Assembly: GCA_005408345.1 (NCBI GenBank)
Contig: SEMN01000451.1
Span: forward strand, 364,786-428,785
Source of the DNA: Macquaria australasica
Lineage: Eukaryota; Chordata; Actinopteri; Centrarchiformes; Percichthyidae
Reading direction: 5' to 3'
DNA length: 64,000 bases
Both the position numbers and the translations under genes were made by a program. The notes beneath the pieces are model-generated. The model saw nothing but the letters and a program-made list of their open reading frames with translations. It had not been told where the DNA came from and did no database searches. Of this stretch, positions 37,401-44,502 are shown piece by piece (the first letter of the stretch is position 1; each line of letters opens with the position of its first letter).

Positions 37401-39396
37401 AGTGTGTAAAAACCTGTCTTGCACAAGCACTATTTTTGAGTTCAGCTGCGGCCAAATGTATTGCACAGTGGCCCAAATGACCTTACACTGTTCAGTCGGT
37501 ATGGCACGAGGCCATGGAGAGCAGCCTTGAACAGCTGCAGTGTGCCATCACCTCTAGATGTGTCTAATGTCTGCTGGAAGGACGCCCTACCCCAAGTCTG
37601 ACGGGGTCTTAATTATCTTTCTGTGCACTTCTCATCCCTTATTTACTCAAGTGTTTCCTTTTTGCTATTGGCAGCTAGTAGATTCGAGCACAATGGCCTG
37701 AGGTTTTGTGTGAAGTGTGCACATGTATTATCCTGTAGTAGTAGCACCACCACCACAATAAGCACCTTTGGCAGGCGTCAGGTGTTTCAATCCCATTTAC
37801 TCATTTCTATCCCAGTATTAGGTTTTCTATAAACAAACATAGAAATACCAAAACATTTTAATCAGGAGCCAGTGGAGATTATGTAGTTTAGTATGTTGTA
37901 AGGCTCATTTGTTGGTTTAATGTTCCTTAATCTGGCTTTTTAGCTCATCACTGATATTGATGTACAGTATTTAGTATGTCAGCCAGTAAGTAACTAAGTT
38001 AGTACAGAAATGCCAATGATATAATGGCCCAATCTGAATACAAATGCCTCATGTAACCACCTCAATCACAAGAGACTGTGTAAACCTTTTAATAATCCGT
38101 TCAGTAGGAAAATATTAGCGCCTATTGACCATGTAAATGCTTAATTTGATCATTCCTCTCTGGTTGGAATAAATATATTCTTTGTGCATTTTTGCCCCAC
38201 ATGTGGGGAACATTAGGTGATGTAAACGAGTAAAAGATTTAAGGGTTGTTTAACACCTCAGTGGTCGAAAGACTCAGAACAAGTTCTTCAAACGAAAAGA
38301 TGAACGAAGCTGAGAAACACCCTTCTTCTTGCTATATTTCCGGCAGATTAGACTCTTCACAGCAGGTGGAACCACTTTGCACGTGTCAAAAAAGTTATAT
38401 TCTGATTAAATGCTTTGGGGCATGTAAACGCAAAAATAGTCTTAATCTTATCAGATCCCTTGATTTAGCATCGGTTAAGAATTTCTAATCGGAATGATTT
38501 CTCGGGTTGAAGAAATATTGTCCATGTAACTGCAGCTAATGTCGGCATCTGCCTCCAAACTCCACTGTTTCTCTAGCTTTCTTGTAAATTACTGAGCTTT
38601 ATTGTAGATTAATGAGCCTGTGTGCACCGAGGTGTTAATTCTTGCCCACTGTAAAAGTCCAACACTGAAAGGGGCAGTGACATATTGATCCCTCCACACC
38701 CCCCAACAAGAAAAAACCAACAGCTCCTCTTCGTGGAGGAGCCAGTTTGTGGTTTTGCTGCAGGTTGTGTTTGTGTACATATTTAACGAACAACTTGCAT
38801 CATAAGAGCTTTCGAGGTGCTGGTGAGCTGATCTTGTTGCCTTTGGACAGAGCCAGGCTAGCTGTTTCCAGTCCTTGTGCTAAGCTAACTGTCTCCATTG
38901 TTTAACTATAAATCGAATGGTTTAAATCTAACCTAGAACCTTGTCAGCCCCCACCCCCTTCCATCCCAGTCTTTTCTGTTTCTAAATACTTTGATCTGAG
39001 AAAGAAAAGGCTAAAAGTATTTTAAACACCTACAGAATCTTGATGGGGTCATCACTTGAGATGGTGGCGATCCAAAACTTTTTGTAATCATCGCATTCAT
39101 AAGGATGCTGCTAGGACAAAACATATTAGTCATAGTGTGTCTAATCTGAGTGTGTCATAGTCACCACATTCATATCTGTCAGTTATGTTCTTTGTGTTGA
39201 ATAGTTTGGAGATTAGAAACTCTAGATGTTATTTAGAACTTCTATCGGCTTGTTTTAGGTTGTGAAATGGCTTTGCTGTGCATAGATCTGATGTGTGTTA
39301 TTTATTTGAGTGGTTTTGGTCTTCACAACCCCCCTCTCCACCTCTGGTTTCTTACAGAAGGATGCAGCCCCCCCAGCTGAGTGCAAGCAGCAGTGA
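19455..39396 (+). CDS. nap1l1: Nucleosome assembly protein 1-like 1 (spliced, 14 coding exons, 394 aa)
   Basis: This is a histone chaperone that binds H2A-H2B (and linker histone), shuttles between cytoplasm and nucleus, and deposits or removes histones during chromatin assembly. Coding exons: 19455-19471, 20373-20461, 24207-24309, 27137-27278, 29063-29143, 29586-29714, 29903-29974, 30068-30207, 31647-31792, 31945-31964, 33321-33443, 34370-34402, 34534-34584, 39358-39396. Every junction is GT-AG, phases agree, and the total is 1,185 bases including TGA. The start MADIDNK has an A at -3. Residues 1-36 are acidic; the NAP fold spans about 70-345 with the long dimerisation helix around 75-125; a basic nuclear-localisation-type stretch IKKKQKHKGRG is at 274-284; an acidic tail runs from about 346 to 381; the C-terminus is CKQQ (391-394), a prenylation-type CaaX box. 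Length matches the mammalian protein (391 from memory). One visible oddity is Cys255 where I recall Gly in mammals. Confidence 0.96.
19635..19905. repeat. High-copy fish repeat fragment in nap1l1 intron 2
   Basis: ACTGTATATAAAGATGACGA, CCCCTGGTGGCTGGCTGCAG and ACCCCGCCCCCTCCATGTTA in this order form a pattern I recall as a high-copy element in teleosts. No terminal repeats could be paired, and the element class is not certain. Confidence 0.5.
20373..20461 (+). CDS. nap1l1: nap1l1 exon 3 (codons 6-36, acidic N-terminus)
   Basis: It encodes NKDQAEMDPADMEDVEEV followed by an EEEETGEDENSK acidic run, and ends with one base of Ala36 before GTAAGT. CTCGAG|CAG three bases upstream is an alternative in-frame acceptor (NAGNAG-like) that would add one Ser. 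Confidence 0.92.
20462..24206 (+). other. nap1l1: nap1l1 intron 3
   Basis: This intron of about 3.7 kb contains a long-terminal-repeat DNA element at 21.4-22.0 kb. The remainder holds no exon or repeat I could define. Confidence 0.6.
21378..21954. mobile_element. DNA transposon with ~35-bp terminal inverted repeats
   Basis: The left end CGTGTCTAGATGGTAACCCT (21,380) continues AGATTTGTAAAACTCT. The right end reads as its reverse complement (CTAGACACG ending at 21,949) with about one mismatch over 35 bp. Flanks CTTACTGG (21,370-21,377) and GTTACTGG (21,955-21,962) could be an 8-bp target duplication with one mismatch, as in hAT elements. No transposase is present. The interior AACCAAGTAGTTTTGGTGCC and GCGACCGTTTCACAACGTTA recur near 61.0 kb. 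Confidence 0.75.
24207..24309 (+). CDS. nap1l1: nap1l1 exon 4 (codons 36-70)
   Basis: The acceptor TTGTGTCCTCAG precedes the exon. It encodes RQLTVQMMQNPQILAALQER followed by LDGLNGSPSGYME, with a split Ser70 at the end (AG|T), before donor GTGAGA. This is the strongly conserved segment leading into the NAP domain. Confidence 0.95.
24310..27136 (+). other. nap1l1: nap1l1 intron 4
   Basis: An intron of about 2.8 kb, AT-rich, with poly-T runs before exon 5. Open frames near 25.2 kb and 25.8 kb on both strands resemble no family I recognise and are not linked to splice sites of the gene. Confidence 0.55.
27137..27278 (+). CDS. nap1l1: nap1l1 exon 5 (codons 70-117, dimerisation helix)
   Basis: The acceptor CCATCCCACAG precedes the exon. 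It encodes LPKVVKRRVNALKNLQVKC followed by AHIEAKFYEEVHELERKYA and ALYQPLFDK. This covers the long helix through which NAP-family proteins dimerise. It ends exactly on a codon before GTAAGT. Confidence 0.96.
27738..28060 (+). mobile_element. PIF/Harbinger-like transposon relic
   Basis: The left end CAGTTCAGACCAAAAATTCA followed by CGACGAGACGAG is a common fish transposon terminus. Within it, 27,950-28,057 is a short frame, MNEDSDSEVLATVAFLVLMK continuing RRKHKEKYERV before a stop. An acidic start followed by a basic run resembles the beginning of Harbinger nuclease proteins from memory. No right-hand terminal repeat was found, so the element is truncated or heavily decayed. Confidence 0.45.
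28143..28340. mobile_element. Dispersed DNA repeat with TAGGGCTGTAACT end, copy 3
   Basis: It begins TAGGGCTGTAACT and ends CAAGTAATCGTTTGAGCTC, a decayed copy of the GCTGCAACTAACGATTA repeat also seen near 15.8 and 19.0 kb. It lies in nap1l1 intron 5. Confidence 0.6.
29063..29143 (+). CDS. nap1l1: nap1l1 exon 6 (codons 118-144)
   Basis: It encodes RSDIVKAAYEPTDEECEWKA followed by DEEEELT, in frame between acceptor CTCTTTACAG and donor GTAAGT. The YEPT(D/E)EECEWK block is characteristic of NAP1L1/NAP1L4. Confidence 0.95.
29586..29714 (+). CDS. nap1l1: nap1l1 exon 7 (codons 145-187)
   Basis: It encodes DEMKEKAKLEEEKKDEEKED followed by PKGIPEFWLTVFKNVDLLSD and MLQ. The charged linker leads into the conserved GIPEFWLTVFKN core of the NAP domain. 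Donor is GTAGGT. Confidence 0.96.
29903..29974 (+). CDS. nap1l1: nap1l1 exon 8 (codons 188-211)
   Basis: It encodes EHDEPILKHLQDIKVKFSDP followed by GQPM. Acceptor CTCCTCCACAG, donor GTGAGT. The preceding intron is 188 bp and the following one 93 bp, typical short teleost introns. Confidence 0.96.
30068..30207 (+). CDS. nap1l1: nap1l1 exon 9 (codons 212-258)
   Basis: It encodes SFTLEFHFEPNDFFTNTVLT followed by KTYKMRSEPDESDPFSFDGP and EIMCCTG. The beta-sheet 'earmuff' half of the NAP fold starts here. Codon 255 is TGC (Cys), where I recall Gly in the mammalian protein. The last codon, Gly258, is split over a 1.4-kb intron. Confidence 0.96.
30293..31259. mobile_element. hAT-type non-autonomous transposon inside nap1l1 intron 9
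   Basis: The ends TAGGGATGGGTAC and, reverse complemented, TAGGGATGGGCAC form 13-bp terminal inverted repeats with one mismatch. Flanks GGTGTAAG (30,285-30,292) and CGTGTAAG (31,260-31,267) are an 8-bp target duplication with one mismatch, the signature of hAT elements. There is no transposase. The interior carries a large imperfect palindrome (30,414-30,716) and a CT/CACT/CATA simple repeat near 31,050. Without it intron 9 would be only about 0.46 kb. Confidence 0.88.
31046..31093. repeat. (CT)n (CACT)n (CATA)n simple repeat
   Basis: Three simple repeats follow one another within the hAT-like insertion. The antisense 'RERERER' frame is an artefact of it. Confidence 0.9.
31647..31792 (+). 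CDS. nap1l1: nap1l1 exon 10 (codons 258-307, NLS)
   Basis: It encodes CTIDWTKGKNVTLKT followed by IKKKQKHKGRGTVRTVTKTV and PNDSFFNFFTPPE. The KKKQKHKGRG stretch (about 275-284) is the known basic loop acting as nuclear localisation signal and histone contact region in the family. It ends with one base of Val307. Confidence 0.96.
31945..31964 (+). CDS. nap1l1: nap1l1 exon 11, 20-nt microexon (codons 307-313)
   Basis: Twenty bases between TTGTTTACAG and GTAAGT encode the end of Val307 and PENGEL. It restores frame between exons 10 and 12 and aligns with the family's PPEVPE(N/S)G(E/D)L block. Confidence 0.93.
31965..33320 (+). other. nap1l1: nap1l1 intron 11
   Basis: A 1.36-kb intron holding one non-autonomous transposon (32,726-33,023). 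No other feature was seen. Confidence 0.6.
32726..33023. mobile_element. Short non-autonomous DNA transposon in intron 11
   Basis: The ends CAGGGTTCGTGTAAAG and, reverse complemented, CAGGGTTTGTACAGCT pair as terminal inverted repeats. Internal TTGAAAGTTTGGAAAATGCT and GAAAGTGCTTAAAGTGCTTG are typical of a common fish repeat of this end type. The flanks do not give a clean target duplication. Confidence 0.7.
33321..33443 (+). CDS. nap1l1: nap1l1 exon 12 (codons 314-354)
   Basis: It encodes DEDSEAVLAADFEIGHFIRE followed by RIVPRAVLYFTGEAIED and DDDD. It finishes the NAP fold and enters the acidic tail. If the donor GTGAGT at 33,444 is not used, translation would read on to a stop at 33,474-33,476. 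Confidence 0.96.
33732..34262. mobile_element. Dispersed repeat with GGTATCGG motifs in intron 12
   Basis: The left part TTGGTATCGGGTGCCGATGC and right part AGTATCGGTATCGGCAGATA, then TGGAACTGAAAAATGTGGAT, match by memory a common fish non-autonomous DNA element. Ends and target duplication are not resolved. Confidence 0.55.
34370..34402 (+). CDS. nap1l1: nap1l1 exon 13 (codons 355-365, acidic tail)
   Basis: It encodes YDEEGEEADDE between TTTTTACAG and GTGAGA. The length is a multiple of three, so skipping would keep frame. Confidence 0.93.
34534..34584 (+). CDS. nap1l1: nap1l1 exon 14 (codons 366-382, acidic tail)
   Basis: It encodes EGEEEADEENDPDYDPK between GTGTTCAG and GTGAGA. The acidic tail is the polyglutamylation-type, histone-interacting C-terminal region of the family. 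It ends on a codon boundary before a 4.8-kb intron. Confidence 0.95.
35017..35771. mobile_element. Non-autonomous DNA transposon bounded by TTAA
   Basis: The left end TTAAAGCTGGAGTGCGG and reverse-complemented right end TTAAAACTGGAGTGCGG match at 16 of 17 positions. Both sides begin with TTAA, which is the target duplicated by piggyBac-type elements. A separate perfect 20-bp inverted repeat lies inside (35,483-35,502 with 35,565-35,584). No transposase was found. Assignment to piggyBac is only suggested by the TTAA. Confidence 0.75.
36949..36976 (+). repeat. Poly-T / (TC)n pyrimidine tract ending in AG
   Basis: T-run then (TC)n ends in CAG at 36,976. It is a simple repeat but also an excellent polypyrimidine tract in front of a possible splice acceptor. 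Confidence 0.85.
39358..39396 (+). CDS. nap1l1: nap1l1 exon 15 coding part (codons 383-394 and stop)
   Basis: It encodes KDAAPPAECKQQ and TGA at 39,394-39,396 after acceptor GGTTTCTTACAG. The Cys-Lys-Gln-Gln terminus is the farnesylation-type CaaX box known in NAP1-family proteins. The poly-C (A(A/P)PP) codons are AT-poor compared with the following UTR. Confidence 0.94.
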   Translation, partial: KDAAPPAECKQQ

Positions 39397-40725
39397 AGCC
39401 TGGCCTGGCTGCCTTGAGGATCAACTGCACTGTAATGGCTTATCAAATTTAAAAAAACAAAAAAAAAAAAAACAGATTAAAAAAAAATAGTTACTTACCG
39501 CCTTATAATGTTTTGTATTTTTCTTGGTAGAGAATTTGAAGAAAAAAGTTTCAAGATTTTTGTTACAAAAACTCATGGTAATATACTGGGAGCTGTGTGG
39601 CTCAATATACATAGTATTTTACTAGACCTGTTTTTTCCTTCTCTTCCTCCTTCTCTGTACAATAGATAGAACACAGGAAAAAAAACTCCCTCAAAAAGCA
39701 TGAACTTGTTTCTTCACTGCTAAAACTAGTTTGGGTTCTTGTGAAGTCTTTTGTTGTATTTGCTCTTAGACAACAGCTGTGGTTTAGACTGCATTGCGGC
39801 GGCGGCATCAATTTATAATCCCCGCCCTTTTCCTTCCACATCCCCCCTCGTCCTCCTACCAAAGTTCCAGGTTGGTCAGTTCTGCAAGTCCCAGGTGAAT
39901 CTTTTGTTTTTTTTAACTTATAGCGGGGCCTTTAGCACTTGTAAAAAGTACTGTAGCATTTCCAGCTCTAGTGATGGAGGGCAGATGGGTGACTTGCAGC
40001 CGGGTGTCTATTCCACTTTATCTAATCTTGCTGAGCATGGAATCCGGAGTTGGGTGTTTTTGTCCACTTCCTGCGCCACTTGTGCTCAACTACTTTCCAC
40101 TCTTGAATACATTCCAGTAAGCAGACTAGCTGGCACCATCGGTGAACCCCATCTCAAAGGGAGTCCACTTCTCTTTAACTAGACGGACTCATCTAAATTG
40201 AACAAAACTGAAGTTTGTCACGTAACAGATCGCTCCCAGGGCTCTTTAGTCGCAGAAGGGGATGAGACAGTTTGGCAGGATGACCAGTTCGGGGCCATCC
40301 AGCACCAATAACCCAGTGCTTCAGGCTCCTCGTAGACTTGCAGTGGGGTGGCTGTCGTCTTTTCTATAGCACTTTGTACTAGTGTGTGGTGTACCAGTGG
40401 CGTCCTGTCATCGGTTAGCTGTCTTGAGTATTCCTTGTGAGCAGCACTTTGTTTGATGCCCCCCTCCCCCTCCCCCTGCCTAAACGGGCACGGGGTCCGG
40501 TGCTGTAACCCAGCTCTGTGGAGAGTTCAACTTGTGCTGTCTGGTTTTCTTGCCGGAGTGAAGCACAGTTGGCCTGTTCAGAGAGGCTTTGTAGGAACAG
40601 GGTTGGGCAGATGTAGCACAGCGAATGACGAGGAGAAGAAGGCCAAACCAGGTATTGAAGTTTCTGTGGACATGTCAGGTTCACCCCCCCCTCATCAGTT
40701 TGACATTTTTACCTCTTGTGTCGCC

Positions 40726-40731
40726 AATAAA
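40726..40731 (+). terminator. nap1l1: Proximal poly(A) signal of nap1l1
   Basis: AATAAA in CGCCAATAAATGACTGG, 1.33 kb after the stop codon. It is a candidate for a shorter 3' UTR isoform. Confidence 0.5.
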
Positions 40732-41203
40732 TGACTGGTCAGGTGACTCACATGGACCTCAGCCCAGCCCCTGAGGTCTCGGTTCATTTTTATCACTGTG
40801 AAAGAAAGAGGGGAAGTGTGACAAGGCCATTGTGTTGGCCAATGACCCACCACCCTCCCTACCCCAAACCCCTCCTCCTTTTGTTACCCAGAAGGTCACA
40901 GAGAAGCATGTCAAAGCAATACTTAAAGCCAGGAGGGGGGCCGAGAAGAAACCGTAGCCTCCCTGTCCATTCTTAATGCCTTTTCCGTTGAGAAAACAGC
41001 CAAGTATCAGTTGTGCTGGGCAGCATCGTGTCCACTGTGGAGAGCCAGGGTACTTCTCATTCTGCAGGGAGTATTCAGATCATGTTTATTGGAAAAGGAC
41101 GTAAAAGGGTTTCTGTAGGGTCCTTCTGAGCAGCTGTTGTCAAGGCAAAACGCTATGCTAGAAAAATACTAATGTACTCAATAACTGTACGTGTATGTTC
41201 ATG

Positions 41204-41209
41204 AATAAA
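41204..41209 (+). terminator. nap1l1: Distal poly(A) signal of nap1l1
   Basis: AATAAA in TTCATGAATAAATTGG, followed within 40 bases by a T/GT-rich stretch (CTTGTTTTTTTGATCATTGT), which fits a downstream element. Confidence 0.7.
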
Positions 41210-41225
41210 TTGGTTAAACATGTCT

Positions 41226-42640
41226 AATATGGTTAACTTGTTTTTTTGATCATTGTTTGTGTTCTTGGAAATGTTAAGATTTTTTACCATCACACCTTAC
41301 TAAATTCATTTTTGTTGGTATAACAATTGTAAACGCATCCATTCTTCCAACGTATGTATGCAAATGAAACATGGCCACAGCAAGCTGCTGCTGATCCATG
41401 GACCTGCTGTTTGGACATATTTTGTTGGACAACCGCATGCCAGTAGAGGGCGCCATTGCTGTGAGATTGTACAGTATTTGACACTTGCTGACGTCCATGG
41501 GGAGTATGGTTTGTAATGAAATAAATGACCACATTGAATACCACACTAACGCCAAGAGAGCCATTAGATAGACTGAATCCTAGAAAGGGCAGTTAACAGT
41601 AAATTAAATGGGGAATGTAGTAATGGTAGTTAAAACATTCACACATCAACTCTAGTACAGACTCAGATGTGCAGGATGTGGCCTAAAGATATAGTTAATG
41701 TAGTGGGACCCAATATAACACTACCAGTGCTGGAAGAAGTACTCTGATCCTTTCCTCAGGTAAAAATAAGTTAAATAAGTGCTGCAGTAAAAAGCACCAT
41801 TTCCCTCTACAGCATTTTGTTTCCAATCTTTTTGGCAGGTGACCATCACAGGTCACCTTGGTGTGGACATCAATTCTGAGCAGTTCAAACAATGACTGAT
41901 TTTGAACATTAATAATTTAACGTGAAAGTTTTTTCTTTCTTATGCCTTTGATCATTTGGGTACCCCTCAGATTTATCTTGAGAGAGAGCCCCTTCTTGGG
42001 TCTTGACCCCCAGGTTGGGAACCACCACTCTGGAATGTTCTTAAGTGAATGTACTTAGTTACTTCCCACAAGGTAACAGCACAAACTGCTGCGTTAATAT
42101 AACTAGAGCTAAATGAACGCCTCTGACAAAGTCCAAAGAAGTGAAGCTTAATATCACTTACATTATTATTATTTGTAGCATGGCATAATGAAAAGCATTA
42201 CTGGAAGGTGTTACTTTATCCACCTACTCTTTATTCCCAACAAAACTGAAACGTGAATGCACCACATCAACACCACACTGCACTGCCAAACCAAAGTCCT
42301 GCCCACATTTTGAACAATAAGTGAAGTAAAGACTAAGTGTATGATGCTAAAAGAGGCTAAAATACGAAAGAGTTTATACATTCATACAGTACAGTATGTA
42401 GATAGTATAAAGTACTGTATATATGTATATGTACTGTAAGTACTTGCAGCATAACTCAGCAAAAGCAACTGCCTTTTTGTATATTGGGCATTATATAGTC
42501 GCCTAATAATATCACAATATTATCAGAATAAATCCAAATTTCTAAATAATGAAGTTACTGTCAGAATTTAAAATTCAGCATTAGGCTATTAGTAGGCTGT
42601 TATTGTTTTCAGTGTCTCAGGAGGCTGAGTGCCACTGAGG
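41226..42640. other. Intergenic spacer between nap1l1 and phlda1
   Basis: A spacer of about 1.4-1.6 kb, AT-rich, with one decayed hAT-like fragment (41,722-42,072) and no exon. Overlapping antisense frames at 41,274-41,564 show no family resemblance. Confidence 0.6.
41722..42072. mobile_element. Decayed hAT-like element (CAGTGNTGGAA family)
   Basis: The left end CCAGTGCTGGAAGAAGTACT and right end GAATGTACTTAGTTACTTCC match the ends of the complete copy at 51,003-51,477. The last bases are mutated, and a CCCAGGTTGGGAACCACCAC motif of another common repeat lies inside. Confidence 0.6.
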
Positions 42641-42870
42641 GGGGCGGTGCACCTCTCCAACATACTCCTCCCGTCCCCCCACACACACACTGTGACCAGC
42701 TGCCAGACAGTCAGACAGGCAGGCAGCCTCCTCACTACAACCAGCACTACTCACCACCGCAGTCACAGCAGCGTCTCATGCCTTCACCCGCTCCGGGAGT
42801 GACAGCCGTCCATCTGTCAACCCGTCCGTCCAGTCAAGCAGCCAGGGAGGTGGGAGCCTGAAGCGTTCCG
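42640..42870 (+). promoter_or_regulatory. phlda1: phlda1 proximal promoter / 5' UTR
   Basis: A GC-box-like GGGGCGGTG lies at about 42,641 and a C-rich/CACA stretch follows. The region just before the coding sequence is C- and CAG-rich with no intron signal. No TATA box could be placed. The transcript start is inferred only. Confidence 0.4.
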
Positions 42871-43338
42871 ATGAAGATGCTGGAAAACGGGAGGAAGGTG
42901 TTCAAGGAGGGTCTGCTGGAGAAGCGGAGCGACGGGCTGCTGCAGCTCTGGAAGAAGAAGCACTGCGTCCTGACCGAGGACGGCGTGCTGCTGCTGCCGC
43001 CCAAGCAGCACGACCAACCGCAGCACCACCAGCCGCACCACGGCGGCGGGGACGCGGGCAAAGTCAAGGAGCTGCACTTCGCCAACATGAAGACGGTGGA
43101 CTGCGTGGAGCGGAAGGGCAAGTACGTGTACTTCACGGTGGTCATGACGGAGGGGAAGGAGATCGACTTCAGGTGCCCGCAGGACGAGGGCTGGAACGCG
43201 GAGATCACCTTGCAGATGGTCCAGTACAAGAACCGGCAGGCGATCCTGGCCGTCAAGTCCACCCGGCAGAAGCAGCAGCTGCTCGTCGTGCAGATGCCCG
43301 GGCAGAAGACGGTCCGCAGCTCGCCAAACGTTGCGTGA
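42871..43338 (+). CDS. phlda1: Pleckstrin homology-like domain family A member 1
   Basis: This is a small PH-like-domain protein; mammalian PHLDA1 (TDAG51) is an inducible regulator of apoptosis and growth signalling that can bind phosphoinositides. The 155-aa product has a PH-like fold from about 11 to 133: FKEGLLEKRSDGLLQLWKKK, then a short His/Gln/Pro/Gly insertion (about 47-60, HDQPQHHQPHHGGGD), then ELHFANMKTVDCVERKGKYV, YFTVVMTEGKEIDFRCPQDE and GWNAEITLQMVQYKNRQAIL. These last blocks are nearly identical to human PHLDA1 and clearly unlike PHLDA2. An in-frame TGA at 42,859-42,861, three codons before the ATG, excludes the long N-terminal extension annotated in human. Met3 is an alternative start. 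The long C-terminal Pro-Gln and Pro-His tracts of mammals are absent; the protein ends MPGQKTVRSSPNVA. The coding sequence is GC-rich and intronless. Confidence 0.95.
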   Translation: MKMLENGRKVFKEGLLEKRSDGLLQLWKKKHCVLTEDGVLLLPPKQHDQPQHHQPHHGGGDAGKVKELHFANMKTVDCVERKGKYVYFTVVMTEGKEIDFRCPQDEGWNAEITLQMVQYKNRQAILAVKSTRQKQQLLVVQMPGQKTVRSSPNVA

Positions 43339-43410
43339 CCTGCGGCGTGTCCCGCGGACATTGGTGCGCCATTAGCGGTAAGACAGCTAAAGAGAAAGCG
43401 AGATTGAAGG

Positions 43411-43447
43411 GGGGCTCCCCAGGTCCGGGGACCACCTGGGGATCCCC
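43411..43447 (+). repeat. GC-rich hairpin next to phlda1 5' splice site
   Basis: Arms GGGGCTCCCCAGGT (43,411-43,424) and ACCTGGGGATCCCC (43,434-43,447) are complementary at 13 of 14 positions around a 9-base loop, 33 bases after the putative donor. Confidence 0.7.
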
Positions 43448-44448
43448 TTGAAAATTAAGGACCCATTTTTCGGTTTTGTTTTGTTCCCTGGATATGTGTG
43501 CCATGAATGAGGACGTCTGCTTTCATCATAGGTTACAGTCTTCCCTCCCAGATCAAACCCTGAACGAATATTCTTCCAGGAGGGGACAAAATCGTACTAA
43601 ATGTGGATTTATTTTGGCGTAAAGAAAAGTTTGGGAGCCCCAGCTGTAGGCCTGCCTGTATGGCTCCCTCATGGAGGTGAAATCCTCCGCAGGAAATTGT
43701 GCTGGATATCCATTCCCAGGCAGGTTTGATATTTCATCTAAGGAGGGCTTCTCCTTATCCGAAACATCTGGCTTTACGCGCGGAGATAAGTCGATTCAAA
43801 CTACGCCCGTCGCGTAATGATTTACATCAATACTGGAAAGATGTATATTTGTTTATACAATCTATTTAAAAGTAGATTTAAATAAGTGAGCCAATGTTGG
43901 AACATGTTTAAGTCCACCGTGTTAAAGTTGAACATTTGACAACTAGTAAAATATGCCTCAGCGACTCTAAATTAAGCGTAAAGACGCACAGATTGCGCGC
44001 AAAAATCAAAGGCGGTCAGGTGAATCCCCGACGTTTTCCAGTTTATGCACATTCATTGACTTCCAAATGTACTCTGACACTCTAACCTGTACTATAGCAC
44101 ACGTCTCAGCAATATGTGCCTCATCAGAGCCAGGTGCATGGCGCTTTACAGTCCCAACTAAACACCCGAGCAGCTCCTCTCACTCCAACTTGTGTTAATC
44201 AGTGAATCAAGCTGGCTTTTGTCTGTTTGGACAACACATTTCCATGAACGTGGCTCTCGTTGGCACATGATGATTTGTTGTCAAGCTGAGGTTTCAACCC
44301 AGCAAAGCATCAATGGACTAAATATCCGGAAACAACATGGTCACATATTGTTATTTGGTCGTTGTCATAAATAATAGGCATGAGTCACCAAACATGGTGG
44401 AAGCACTGGTCCTGCAAAGGCTTTGATTTGAAGGAGAGAAACGACCCA

Positions 44449-44452
<4 letters not shown>

Positions 44453-44491
<39 letters not shown>

Positions 44492-44502
44492 ACCACCACC
44501 AC
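44453..44502. repeat. (CA)n then (CAC)n microsatellite
   Basis: About 19 CA units run directly into four CAC triplets. Antisense poly-VC frames here are artefacts. Confidence 0.95.

Larger units (their letters stand above)
34585..39357 (+). other. nap1l1: nap1l1 intron 14
   Basis: A 4.8-kb intron carrying a TTAA-bounded transposon (35,017-35,771), a poly-T/(TC)n tract and two candidate alternative 3' splice segments (about 36,817 and 36,977; see findings). AATAAA occurs at 38,168 within it. Confidence 0.65.
39397..41225 (+). other. nap1l1: nap1l1 3' UTR
   Basis: The region after the stop is A- and T-rich (AAAC-type runs near 39,450), has no open frame worth calling, and reaches two polyadenylation signals. 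The end is estimated from the distal AATAAA at 41,204. Confidence 0.7.

Noticed and set aside
42871..43338. Identification as phlda2 or phlda3, with the neighbour as nap1l4
   Set aside because: The blocks KTVDCVERKGKY, VMTEGKEIDFRCPQDEGWNAEITLQMVQYKNRQAILAVKS fit PHLDA1 from memory far better than PHLDA2. The NAP protein ends in CKQQ with the NAP1L1-type acidic tail.
42834..43361. 175-codon minus-strand frame (and further frames) over phlda1
   Set aside because: It is an antisense shadow of the GC-rich phlda1 coding sequence, whose + strand translation matches a known family.
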